Shown here in pieces: positions 45,282-56,677 of a DNA stretch of 64,000 nucleotides. This DNA comes from Platanthera guangdongensis (lineage: Eukaryota; Streptophyta; Magnoliopsida; Asparagales; Orchidaceae). The translations under genes were made by a program, and so were the position numbers. The stretch's first letter is position 1, and each line of letters opens with the position of its first letter. The stretch covers positions 62,253,885 to 62,317,884 of the forward strand of contig CM077161.1 of NCBI GenBank assembly GCA_039583875.1. Direction: 5' to 3'. The notes under the pieces were generated by a model. The model had not been told where the DNA came from and ran no database searches. It saw nothing but the letters and a program-made list of their open reading frames with translations.

Positions 45282-46074
45282 TTTTGGGTCCATTATTCCC
45301 AACGTCCCTAAATTGTGAGAAGTCAAAGAGGTCAATGTCACCCACATCAACTGTATTTGATGTGCATTTGAGTTCTTGATTCCAGGTTAGTCCATTTCAT
45401 ATTAATTGGACATGTTGACATAAGAAGTTGTTGCTGGACACAACACAAAAATCGACAAAGTCCACAGGTGTTGAGTGGAGCAAGCTCACTCAACGCCAGA
45501 GGTATGGATTCAATAGCGTCTCGTAGAAATTTGCCTAAGTACAAACGTATTGAGTGTAGTCTACTCACTCAATGCCATATAACATATAGCGTTGAGACTA
45601 TCTCAGCCTATCTGAAAGTTAGATAAAAAGACGGCTAAGTACAAAAGCGTTGAGTATAGTCTATTAACTCAACGCAGTATAACAAAAGGCTATGAGTCAG
45701 GCTGAGTCAGTCTAAGCCTAGAAAAATTGGCTAAAAATATTGTTAAGTCCACAAGCATTGAGTGTGGTCTACTCACTCAACATTATATGGCTCAAAGCAT
45801 TAAGTGTTGTTGTGCCAGTCAACTCCACAGAAATGTTGAGCAAAAATTTCACTAAGTCCACAGGCGTTAATTACAGCTTACTCACTCAACGCCACATAAT
45901 AAAAAAATTATGTTAAGTCATTTGGCGTTGAGTGGAGCTTACTCTCTCAATGCCAAGACAAAAGGCATTGAGTGTAGCGTACTCTCGCAACGCAAGATGA
46001 CAAAAAATTCTGTTAAGAATTTTGGCATTGAGTGTAGCTTACTCTCTCAACGCCAAGGCAAAAGGCATTGAGTG
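45282..46074 (+). repeat. P1 3' LTR, truncated by P4, with its own palindrome array
   Basis: It starts TTTTTGGGTCC where P3 has TGTTGGGTAC, so the terminal TG is probably mutated. From 45467 on there are nine copies of a 30-32 bp near-palindrome with arms GGCGTTGAGTG and CACTCAACGCC around 8-10 nt (TAGTCTACT-like). Copies start near 45467, 45547, 45647, 45754, 45863, 45922, 45963, 46023 and 46063. The ninth is cut in its first arm by P4. Left flank of P4 is GAGTG (46070-46074). Confidence 0.75.
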
Positions 46075-48611
46075 TGTAACATCTCATTTCCAACTAGACC
46101 CCTAAGAGTGGTTTTGTTATGACTAGGTCATGACAAAACCCTAGGAATCCCAAGTAGACCAAGTGAGCTTAGGCATGAAGTTGAAAATCAACATGGTCTG
46201 CAAATAGTAGAATTCTAAATAATAGTTTAGGATGATCATAGAGCTTCACCATGACTCCATGAACCCACGACAAAGTCCCTAACCCATTATAGGGTCCATT
46301 AGAGGCATAAGGATCCATTGGGGTGAACCCAAAGTGGTCAAATTGACCCAAGTCCACCATAGCCCTAAATTGAGCAAGGTGCCCTAACAAAGGGCAATTG
46401 TCCTCTAATATGCCCAATTGATCATACCTAGACCTTTCAAAGCCCTAAGGGAGGCCAATGGGTCACCTATGACCCATTGGGGTCAACCAAAGAGGCTAAG
46501 TTGACCCAAGTCAACCCTAGCCCAAAAAAGGTCAAAGCGCCCTAACTAAGGGTCAAGTGACCACCAAGGTGCCCAACCAACCCTACCCAAGCCTTCCTAG
46601 ACCTTAGGGGAGGCCAATGGGTCACCAAGGACCCATTGGAGTCAACCCAAATGGTGATGTTGACTAAAGTCAACTCTGCCCTAATACTAGGTCAAACAAG
46701 CTCAAATGGGCTAACCCAAGCTCAAGCCCAATCCACTTGGGCTAAAACCTTATTTCCATGAATAATATGAGTTAGTGGGGTGCCATTAGGCTGAATTAAT
46801 CATAAAAATCGACCTTGATGACTAGAAGAGAGAAAAACTCCATTTTCCCCTTTAATGGTGGAGAGAGAAAGTGGGGAGTGAAGACCATTCATGGCTTGGA
46901 AGGCCAAGGGCCCTCTCTTTTTGCTGGAATCTTCCTCCCTGGTCAATTAGGGGAAGATTAAGGGACTTTCCAGCCCTTTCCAGTGAATGGGTGCAGTGAA
47001 TCTACCATGGCCGAAGTTGAGCTTTCATGCCATTAATGGCTTTGAAGCCATGCCCCTTCCCCTACCTCAACTGACCCCTTTATCATCTTCAGAGCATCAT
47101 AAGCAGTGGCTTTAGGCCCTTACATCGCTGCTTTTGCTCAAGGATAGAGATCGGGAGGTGGAAGCTTTTGGAGCTCGGCGGCCATGGAGCACCACCACCA
47201 AACAAGTCGACAAGCACTATTGAAGGTCCTCCTCTACTTCTCTCTTCGTGGGCTAGATCTTTAAATCCTTTAGGAGAGAAATCGGGCTCAATTGAGCCGG
47301 ATCGGGTGAGAGAAATTTCATTGTTTTCAACCACTTGGTTTGCCAGAATCCACCACTCCTGCGGCCGTGCCTCCGCCCGGCGATAGCCCCCACCTCAACG
47401 AAGGTGGTGGCAGTGGTGGTTGGCCAGGGAGGTGGTTGGGGGGCCGGGAAAATGGCTTGGAAGTTGCTCCAGGTTTGGGCAATCCTAGCCCTTGGCTGGA
47501 GGAAGAAGATGACCAGGAGGCGTCGGATGTGCGTCTAGATTCGTGTTGGATCATATATATATATTTTGATTTTTTTTGTATTTCTATCCTGTTTACTGGG
47601 CTGTATTAAATTAAATATTAAAAATAATTCATTCCCCCTACAGATAAAATGACCAACATGAAAATTGTAGCCCCTGAAGTCTCGTTTAAGTTAAAATTAA
47701 TTTGAACTAATTTGGATATATGGTGTGACCACAACACTCATTTTGGTGAGATCTATATCTAGGCTAGGTCAGAGATTATTTTGAGTGCCCCCATCAATCC
47801 AGCCATCCAAATGACTTGAAATTTTGGATGGGGGCTATTATTACCTATACCTAGAACATATCCAAAGATGGTAATTTGTGGAAAAAAGTTTCCTAAAGTG
47901 TTTGTAGAAATTTAATAATTCATGCATGAATTATTTAAAGGATCTAATTATCTCCAAAACCTCCCAAATTTTGGTGAATGGTCCTTTGGGTTAATATAGG
48001 ACTCTTTATACAATTTTATTTAATTTGGATAAGAGTTAGTATGGAATTTGGTCAACCCTAGCTTAGGCCAAAAGTGGGTAATTTGGTCAAAGTGTCCCTT
48101 GTGGGCTTAAGGGGCCAAATCACCTCAACAGAGGTTTATACATGGTCCCCTGATGTGTTATGTCACTAAACACCCTCCCATGGATTATGGGGTGGATTAG
48201 GGTGGATTTGCCCTAGGACCCTAGTTCAAGCCCCAAGGTTGAACTTTAGGGGTTTGTGAAGGACATGGGGTGTTATGTCCTAGTATGGGCTTGGTGTTTA
48301 GTCCATGTGATTCTAGGGTGGTGAAATGCCCTATGGAGGAATTTGATGACATTTAGACCTAGATACATAACTTAAAACAACTAGGCTTTGTTTAGGCCTT
48401 TACCTTTTAGGAAAATATTGAAGGGGCATATGACCTTGGATCCTTTGGAAATTTTGGCAGGAAGGTTTTTATAACAATATGAGTCCCTGAAAATTATTTT
48501 AGGATGTTTGGAAGACAGTAAATTGTACTTGTAGTTTTAATCCTTGAGTTGCCCCTATTGATGATTTTGATAAAATATTGGTTAAAATAAGTTAGAATGT
48601 TATGAAACTTA

Positions 48612-48741
48612 GGCTCCGTTTGGGGGGACTTATTTTCACCGGTCAAGCGGTCATGACCGCATGAACCGGGACTTAATTAAGTCCCGGTTCATGCGGTCAT
48701 GACCGCTTGACCCGTGAAAATAAGTCCCCCCAAACCGAGCC
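48612..48741. mobile_element. 130-bp foldback MITE (Tourist/Harbinger-like) in P4 LTR copy 1
   Basis: Almost perfect palindrome over its full length, ends GGCTCCGTTTGG and CCAAACCGAGCC, centre TTAATTAA. TTA target duplication at 48609-48611 and 48742-48744. The matching site in LTR copy 2 (about 55705-55715) is empty with a single TTA. GGCTCCGTTTGG-type ends and a TTA target fit non-autonomous PIF/Harbinger MITEs. Confidence 0.88.
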
Positions 48742-49337
48742 TTAATCAGTAATGTTTTGTGATCATATTAAATCTCTTGAAATTTTTGTATAATTTGTCG
48801 ATTAATTTTAGTGATGCTTACTTCTCTACATCTATTTATTTGTAATATCTTGGATTAATTAATTACATGTTAATTCCTTTATGCAAATTAGTGAAATTTG
48901 GTGCTCTCTGATATTTTGGCATTTTGTAGTGTTAAAAAATTTTGGGAGACCATAACTTAAGCAAATCTAGTACTTCATGTTCAAATTATCCATCGCCAAA
49001 TTTTTGGGAAAATTAAATAAATGCCAAATTAATTAGGAAAATTCAAAGTTTCTGGATTTAGTCTAAATGTGTCATGATAGACCCACAATAATTATCTTAG
49101 GGCATTTGGAAGAAAATTTGGAGTACCTCCTATCATGTACATCATATAGCTTAGGTTGGTATGCATTTAGTAAAACTACGGAAATTGTGATAACATGGGA
49201 TATGGTCATAGGAAGTGAGGAGAAATGCATGATGATTTGGTAAGATGAAGGAGAGCTTCATTAGGAACCATGATGAGGAGAGTGTTGGGATGGATAGAGT
49301 GAAGAGGTGCTCGGGATCGACGAAAGGTCGTCCTTCC

Positions 49338-49370
49338 TATGGAGGGAGGGAGGGAGAGAGAGAGAGAGAG
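49338..49370. repeat. GGGA / GA microsatellite
   Basis: GGAGGGAGGGAG followed by a GA run in P4 LTR copy 1. The counterpart in copy 2 (57110-57132) has fewer GA units. Confidence 0.85.
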
Positions 49371-50927
49371 TCAAAACATACTAGGGTTAGATCCAGAGTA
49401 ATATTAAAAAGATATCGAGAATCGGGTGTTAACCAATAATAGTAAGTGCCTTGCTAAAGGGAGCTTTGAGCTTCAGCCCATCATAGTTCCTAGTGCCCTC
49501 GAGAGCCCTTCACAGGGAATACCTTGGGCAGTCCTGTTATAACATAAACCGTAAGTAAAATCAATGTTTAACAGCAACTAGTATAACTAGGGTTTCACAT
49601 TCACACACCCTGGTAGCTCGAGAGGTTGGTTGGGCTAGTTTGATTAGACATCCGAACGGTAGGTTCAGAAGGTAAATGTAATGGACGGGATAGTCCGGGG
49701 AGCCGGTGGCTCGGAAGGATTTGGATAAATAAATAAGGTGGTGGGTCTTCGTTATCGGACGGTCGTTCACACCGACATTGATACAATGACTTGGCGGGTG
49801 TGGTTGACACTTAGCCAAAGAAAGCCTTGTGGAGATGGCCAACATTAGTATGTCGTGACTCTAGGTTGTGTCCTTCTAGAGGCGTACGTAAGGGCTAGGC
49901 CTGGTATTGTGGATACCCGCCTATGAGTGGGGGGCCCGACCCACTGTCTCCATTTTCCACTACGGAGGTTCTTGAGAGTGAAGCTAGCCGCCCAAATGGG
50001 GGGAACTAAAGTTCTATGCGCATAGAGTCGTGTGTGTGAGTTGCAGTTGTATGAATTATGGAATAACATCGCACTACACTCATACTTGCATTTAAACCTA
50101 ACACCCCATATCATAAATCGGTATGAGTCTTTTTATATGATGGGAGCCTTGTAGAAGACCCTTTAACTTATAAGTTTGTATGAGCATTCAAATAAGTTAA
50201 GGTTACTTACTTCTTAGTATGTCCTTCTTACATGTGCTGCTTGTTCTACTTGTTTACCTTACTGCTTACTATCGTAGAACTGCTAGCTTGTACCTTTCTT
50301 CCTTAACTATATATACATTATAATTAACTGCTAGAATAGTTCCACCGTCACCTGCTTTGCTTTCTCTCCACCTTCATAGCTTCCCTTTCCTCCTCCCCGC
50401 TCGGTGCCTAGGATCCATGGGGGAGGGGTAGGGGATGATAGGACTTAGTCGTTTTGACTAACGGTTTTTGGACAATAACATTCCAGGGTCTCCGGATGGG
50501 AGATATGGAGCAGCAGCAGGGGACACAGTACCAGCGGAGTACGGTGCTCATGGAGGTGGGCCAGTCTAGCACAGGAGCACCAGCTACTGGTTTCGTGAGT
50601 GATTAGTTTACTTAGCTTTCCCGAGTGGTTCTAGTGAGGATTTGATGTACCGTGTTTGAGTCCGCTTATGTTTCTTTGTACTGTTCTATTTCAGTACTTT
50701 TATTATATGTGGACTTGATGTGATTTTCGTTTATATATATTAAATGTGATTGTGGACTTAGTTTTATCCATACTATGTGTATACTTCTTTTTATCTTTGG
50801 TGATTGTAAAGGTCAACAGGATCGGCGTTTGTAGTGGCGACCTTCCCGAGAGTCGGTTTCACCACAAAACGGCGGTTCTGGGCATAAGACCCCGGTTGTT
50901 TTAAAAGAAAAAAAATGGGGTCTTACA

Positions 50928-53167
50928 AATTGGTATCAGAGCAAGCATCAATCCAAGAGAACAAGTCCCCAAAACTCTGGATCAACCCTGCTCAAGCTTA
51001 TTTTGAGGACAAACTAAGCAGCGGAAGCAGTGGTGTGCCCATTAGGGGAATCACATATAAAGTCCACCTTTTCATTAATTCCACTTGTTCATCAGCTAAC
51101 AATTGGAATTGTTCTTTGTGGCCTGCGATAAAACCTGCCCCCAGCAGGGAGCACCTCCGGCTGCGAAGATCCCATCTTATAATTCTCTAGTCAATGAGTT
51201 AGACTCAACCCACTAGGAGAAATGACTAACCACGATAACTTATAGTATGTCTTAGTCTAAAATAGACCTTGGGTATGAACTTGGTTAAGATAAGGAGATA
51301 CCTATAGAGAATAAAAGAGGAGTATAACACTAGAATGGCTACCTAAGCCATAAACTCAGGTGGCCCTACGGTCCCTATCAAGGATTACTCTAACCAGTAG
51401 GACTGCTTTAAGAAGAATTGAGATTAATAATCCATTAGCAGAATAGTAAAAGACACATAGTCTCAACCCTCGTACCAGTAACCAGATTACTTGGAGACAA
51501 CGACCACGACAAACAACGAAGGTCGGATAGGAATTCAAGTTCGGAAGAGGCTCGGTTGGGATTGGGAACATTTTGACCCGAAAAAGGTTATCGTAAAAGT
51601 GACTCGCAGGGCTTAAAGTATGGAGTATATCAACATGTTTAGGGTTGGAACCCCAAGTCGAAGATTGATGCCCTTGGGATTGTGCACCAAGCTAGGATGG
51701 ATATAACATGGTAATATCAAAGATACTTAGCTAACGGTAGGTAGGGGCTTATCTTTTGTTTATTGGGGGCTTATCTTTTATTTATTAGGGGCTTATCTTT
51801 TGTTTATTGGGGGCTTGTCTTTTATTTACTGGGAAAATTAGTTATTGACTTGGGTTTCCCTTAGACCTCATCTAGAAAACTTTGCGTCGTGAATATAGTG
51901 AAATGGACATAAACCGTATTCGGTGCTACTCGGTTGTATTCATAAGGATAAGAATCTGATTGTGAAGTGGAGATTTTATAGAGTCGTTGTATACCCATAC
52001 AAACGAGAAATTTAATCACCGGAAGTTTAGTGTATCTCGGAACGTATATCTCCCTGGAGTGAAGAAGGGCGTCATGGATTTTGTGATGCACGGTGAGGTT
52101 TGTCACTCGATGAAGGTTAAGTGCAAGAAATTTTAGGGAACTATTACAGTCACTGCCCGAGTTAGAGTGGAAGTTCGAGGATATAATTAGGGATTTTCGT
52201 ACATAGGATTCCTCATCCCCACTCCGGGCATAATTATAGTTGGAACATCAATGATAGACTGGCCGAGATAGCTGGGGTGACCCCGACCCGGAAGAAAACT
52301 CCCATGGGTGTTTCATGAAATTTGTGTGTAGTTGTCTGTTATCATGGTGTGCTCAAGATGATCGTGTTGAATCAGGATGGATAGTATACGTCCAAGGAGA
52401 GAATATCAGTACAAGCTTATCTGGGCTCTCAGACGACATTCAATACAGCTCTCCACCCTCGTACGGAGGTTCAAGATTCCACTATCATGGATATAGGATG
52501 AGGATCCAAAGATACTCGACTCAGAATTTGTGAAGAACATAGATACCCAAGTGTCACTGTTTTGAGAAAGGATGCTGGAGGCCTAGGGCAGACTGGCCAA
52601 ATATTACGATGTGCGACATTGCCAAGTAGAGTTTTAGGATGGAGACTGTGTATTCCTAAAGATACGTCTGGTGCATGAAGTCTCGCGGGTACGCGGGCGG
52701 AAGAAGCTCAGTCCAAGGAGTATGGGGTGTAAAAGGATCCTGGAGCGGATCGGCCCATTGGCTTATAAACTGGAGCTACCGCCAGAGTTAGCGGTTTTGC
52801 ACGATGTCTTCCATATCTCCTCTATTAGGAAGGCTATACTACGGTCGGAATAGTAGGTTCTTGGTATAGATGGATAGACAACGTTTGATCAATCAGTCTG
52901 CTGTGAGCCAGTCAGGATAGATGATACAGTGTTGTGGGTCTTGTGGCGCAAGAAGGTCCCGCTGGTCAAGGTCCTGTAGAGGAACCACGTGCAGGAGGAG
53001 AATACTTGGGAGCCACCGGAAATAATGTCGTAGAGGTACCTGGATCTCTCTACGTAAAGTATACGTTCAACTTCCTATGGGATGTAACATTCAATTACTT
53101 TCAGTAGATGCCCCACAGCCTAAGATGAATTTCGAGGATGAAATTTTTATTTTTGTTTAATGGGATT
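50928..53167 (+). other. P4 internal region 1, decayed
   Basis: Primer site TGGTATCAGAGC at 50931-50942. The first ~250 bp match 58692-58934. From about 51180 to 52050 I recognise nothing; integrase remnants follow (separate entry). It ends in GAATTTCGAGGATGAAATTT (53128-53147), a text typical of the 3' end of plant gypsy pol regions, then the LTR. Gag, protease, RT and RNase H are absent or unrecognisable. Confidence 0.7.
52060..53040 (+). pseudogene. P4 integrase relic (Ty3/gypsy type)
   Basis: The clearest block is 52671-52853: a basic stretch, then ERIGPLAYKLELPPELAVLH and DVFHISSIRK. This is the C-terminal integrase motif of plant gypsy elements (usual GPVAYRLALPP...VHNVFHVSML). Downstream 52910-53030 resembles the usual VL-RKK-PLVKVLW-RNH-EE-TWE tail. 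Upstream, CHSMKVKC (about 52096) may be the end of a zinc finger. Stops are frequent; no catalytic residues can be assigned. Confidence 0.7.
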
Positions 53168-55882
53168 TATAACATCCTATTTCCAACTAGACCCCTAAGA
53201 GTGGTTTTGTCATGACTAGGTCATGACAAAACCCTAGGAAGCCCAAGAAGACCAAGTGAGCTTAGGCATGAAGTTGGAAATCACCATGGTCTACAAATAG
53301 TAGAATTCTAAACAATAGTTTAGGATGACCATAGGGCTTCACCATGACTCCATGACCCTACCACAACATCCCTGACCCATTAGAGGGTCCATTAGAGCCA
53401 TAAGGATCCATTGGGGTGAACCCAAAGTGGTCAAATTGACCCAAGTCCACCATAGCCCTAAATTAGGCAAGGTGCCCTAACTAAGGGCAATTGTCCTCTA
53501 ATATACTCAATTGACTATATCTAGACCTTTCCAAGCCTATAGGGAGTCCAATAGGTCACCAAGGACCCATTGGGGGTTAACCAAAGTGGCTAAGTTGTCC
53601 AAAGTCAACCCTAGCCCTAAAAACGTTAAAGTGCCCTAACTAAAGGTCAAGTGACCAACAAGGTGCCCAACCAACCCTACCCAAGCCTTACTAGACTTTA
53701 GGAGAGGTCAATGGGTCACCAAGGACCCATTGGAGTCGACCCAAATGGTGATGTTGACCAAGGTCAACTCTGCCCTAATACTAGGTCAAACAAGCTCAAA
53801 TGGGCTAACCCAAGCTCAAGCCCATTGCACTTGGGCTAAAACCTTATTTCCATGAATAATATGAGTTAATGGGGTGCCATTAGGGTGAATTAATCATCAA
53901 AATCGTCATTGATGACTAGGAGAGAGAAAAGCTCCATTTTCCCTTTTAATGGAGGAGAGAGAAAGTGGGGAGTGAAGACCATTCCTGGCTTGGAAGGCCA
54001 ATGGCCCTCTCTTATTGTTGTAATCTTTCTCTATGGAAAGTTTGGGGAAGATTAAGGGACTTTCCAGCCCTTTCCAATGACTGGGTGCAGTGAATCTACC
54101 ATGGACAAAGTTGAGTTTTCATGGACATTAATGACTTTGAAGCCATGCCCCTTCCCCTACCTCAACTGACCCCTTTATCATCTTCAGAGCATCATAAGCA
54201 GTGGATTTAGGCCCTTACATCGCTGCTTTTGCTCAAGGATAGAGATCATGAGGTGGAAGCTTTTAGAGCTCGGCGGCCATGGCTCACCACAACCAAACAA
54301 ATCGGCAAGCACGGTTGAAGGTCCTCCTCTACTCCTCTCTTCGTTGGATAAATCTTTAAATCCTTTAGGAGAGAAATCGGTCTCAATTGAGCCGGATCGG
54401 GTGAGAGAAATTTCTGAAATTTCATGATTTTTCAACCACTTTTGTTCGCCGGAATCCGCCCCTCCGGCGGCCGTGGCGCCGCACGATGATAGCCCCCACC
54501 TCAACGAAGGTGGTGGCAGTGGTGGCTGGCCAGGGAGGTGGTTGGGTGGCCGGGAAAATGGCTTGGAAGTTGCTCTAGGTTCGGGCAATCCCAGCCCTTC
54601 GCTGGAGGAAGAAGATGACCAGGAGGCATCGGATGTGCGTCATGATTCGTGCTGGATCTTAAATATTTATTTTGATTTTTTTTGTATTTTTGTCTTGTTT
54701 ACTGGGCTGTTTTAAATTAAATATTAAAAATACTTATGGCCCAATACAGAAAATATGACCAACATGAAAATTTTAGCACTTGAAGTTTCGTTTAATTTAC
54801 AATTGATTTGAACCAATTTGGATACATGGTGTGACCACAACATTCATTTTGGTGACGTCTATACCTAGGTTAGATCAGAGATTATTTTGAGTGCCCCCAT
54901 CAATCCAGCCATCCAAACAACTTGAAATTTTGGATCGGCGCTATTATTACCTATACCTAGAACATATCAAAAAATGGGAATTTTTGAAAAAACAAGTTTC
55001 CTAAAGTTTTTTTTGAAGTTTAATAATTAATGTATGAATTATTTAAATGATCTAATTACCTCCAAACCCTCCAATATTTTGGTGAGTGGTCCTTTGAGTT
55101 AATATAGGACTCTGTATAAAATTTCATTTAATTTGGATAAGAGTTGGCATGGAATTTGGTCAACCCTAGCTTAGGCCAAAAAGGGGTAATTAGGTCAAAG
55201 TGTCCCTTATGGGCTTGAGGGGCCAAATAACCTCAATAGAGGTTGATACTTGGTCCCCAGATGTGTTATGTCAGTAAACACACTCCAATGGATTATGGGG
55301 TGGATTAGGGTGGATTTTCCCTAGGACCCTAGTTCAAACCCTAAGGTCGAACTTTGGGGGTTTCTGAAGGACATAAGGTGTTATGTCCTTGTATGTGCTT
55401 GGTGTTTAGTCCATGTGATTCTAGGGTGGTGAAATGCCCTATGGAGGAATTTGATGACATTTAGACCTAGACACGTAAATTAAACCAACTAGGGTTTGTT
55501 TAGGCCTTTACCTTTTAGAAAAATATTGAATGAGTATATTACCTTGGATCCTTATCAAATTTTGGCAGGAAGGTTTTTATAACAATATGAGTTCCTGAAA
55601 ATTATTTTAGGATGTTTGGAAGACAGTAGATTGTACTTGTAGTTTTAATTCTTGAGTTGCCCCTATTGATGATTTTGATAAAATAGTGGTTAAAATAACT
55701 TAGAATGTTATGAAACTTAATCAATAATGTTTTGTGATCATATTAAATCTCTGACAATTTTTGTATAATTTGTGGATTAAGTTTAATGATGCTTCCTTCT
55801 TTACATCTATTTATTGGTAATATTTTGGAATAATTACTTACAGGTTAATTCATTTATGAAAATTAGTGAAATTCTCTCTGAT

Positions 55883-56677
55883 TGTACAACCTCGTGTCCG
55901 GCGAGCAAGGTCGCTAGGAGCCAGATAGATCGGGCTGAAGATAGTGGGCGAGCTCGGCAGTAGAGAAGCCGAGCCCGAGCTCGGCATTCGTCGATCGGAG
56001 ATCGGCATTCATCGACCGGAGATCGGCATTCGTCGACCGGAGATCAGCATTCATCGAATGAAGATCAGGCATTCGTCGACCCCGAGCTCGGCGTTTGCCG
56101 AGCTAGTCCAAGAATCATCAAGCTCCGGTAAACTGATGGCGACCAGTGGATGGGTGAGTTCACCATCCCAGCTCGCGCCCTCGTAACGGAGCTCGGCAAC
56201 AGCAGGCGAGCAGGACCTGCCGAGGTGATCAAGCCCCCCAGCTCGCCTGGATGTGTGAGGTACTCTTTACTGTTTTCCCCCGCTGGTCTACCCATAGCCC
56301 TTCAAAACAGCGGAGTTTGGATGTTAGCAGACCCAGCCAAGGGTTGTTTTGGTAACTTCAGGTCAGTTCATTTGGTTATTGTCAGTTCAGATTCCAAAAA
56401 CTATAAATAGGACCCAAGGGGTACCTCAGAAGGCATGCTTCATGTGCTCTCCTTCTCCAGTTTTCAAGTGCTTTCTGAGTGTACCTTAGCTCGGCCTCTG
56501 GCTAAGGAGGGGAAGCGCTCTCAGATCTTCCAGGTGTGCGGTGGGTCCTCCCCGCCGAGCCCTTGGGTCGGTCTTTCCTTGTTCTCTTTGTTTTTTTGCT
56601 TGCAGGAGTGAAGTAGGCGCGAGACCATCCCTTCCCCAAGGGTGAACTCCACAGGAGACCGTTTTTCGGTTTCAACA
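55883..56677 (+). mobile_element. 795-bp solo LTR inserted in P4 LTR copy 2
   Basis: TGTACAACCTCG start and GGTTTCAACA end, exact 5-bp target duplication CTGAT (55878-55882 and 56678-56682). LTR copy 1 has the empty site. TATAAATAGG at 56402-56411 gives plus orientation. GC-rich compared with its host, with TCGA-rich short repeats. No internal region or second LTR, so a solo LTR; its family is not identifiable here. Confidence 0.85.
55975..56095. repeat. Tandem 21-bp TCGA-bearing repeats in the solo LTR
   Basis: Four to five copies of a unit like CGGCATTCGTCGACCGGAGA with small changes (CATCGACC, CATCGAATG). It lies upstream of the TATA box, like the arrays of the copia LTRs, though the unit itself is only partly palindromic. 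Confidence 0.7.

Larger units (their letters stand above)
46075..50927 (+). repeat. P4 LTR copy 1 (4,853 bp)
   Basis: TGTAACATCTC start, GGTCTTACA end, next to the primer site. It carries a 130-bp MITE (48612-48741) and a GGGA/GA microsatellite (49338-49370) that is shorter in copy 2. A Gly-rich apparent frame (47340-47609) recurs in copy 2 simply because the LTRs are copies; I do not call it a gene. No other structure stood out. Confidence 0.8.

Noticed and set aside
47340..47609. Gly-rich gene repeated at 54473-54715
   Set aside because: Both lie at the same place in the two P4 LTR copies and are conserved only as LTR sequence; overlapping frames exist on the other strand and no domain is recognisable.
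51180..52050. Search for gag or RT in P4 internal region 1
   Set aside because: I read all frames and saw no motif I could name; only the integrase end further right is supported.
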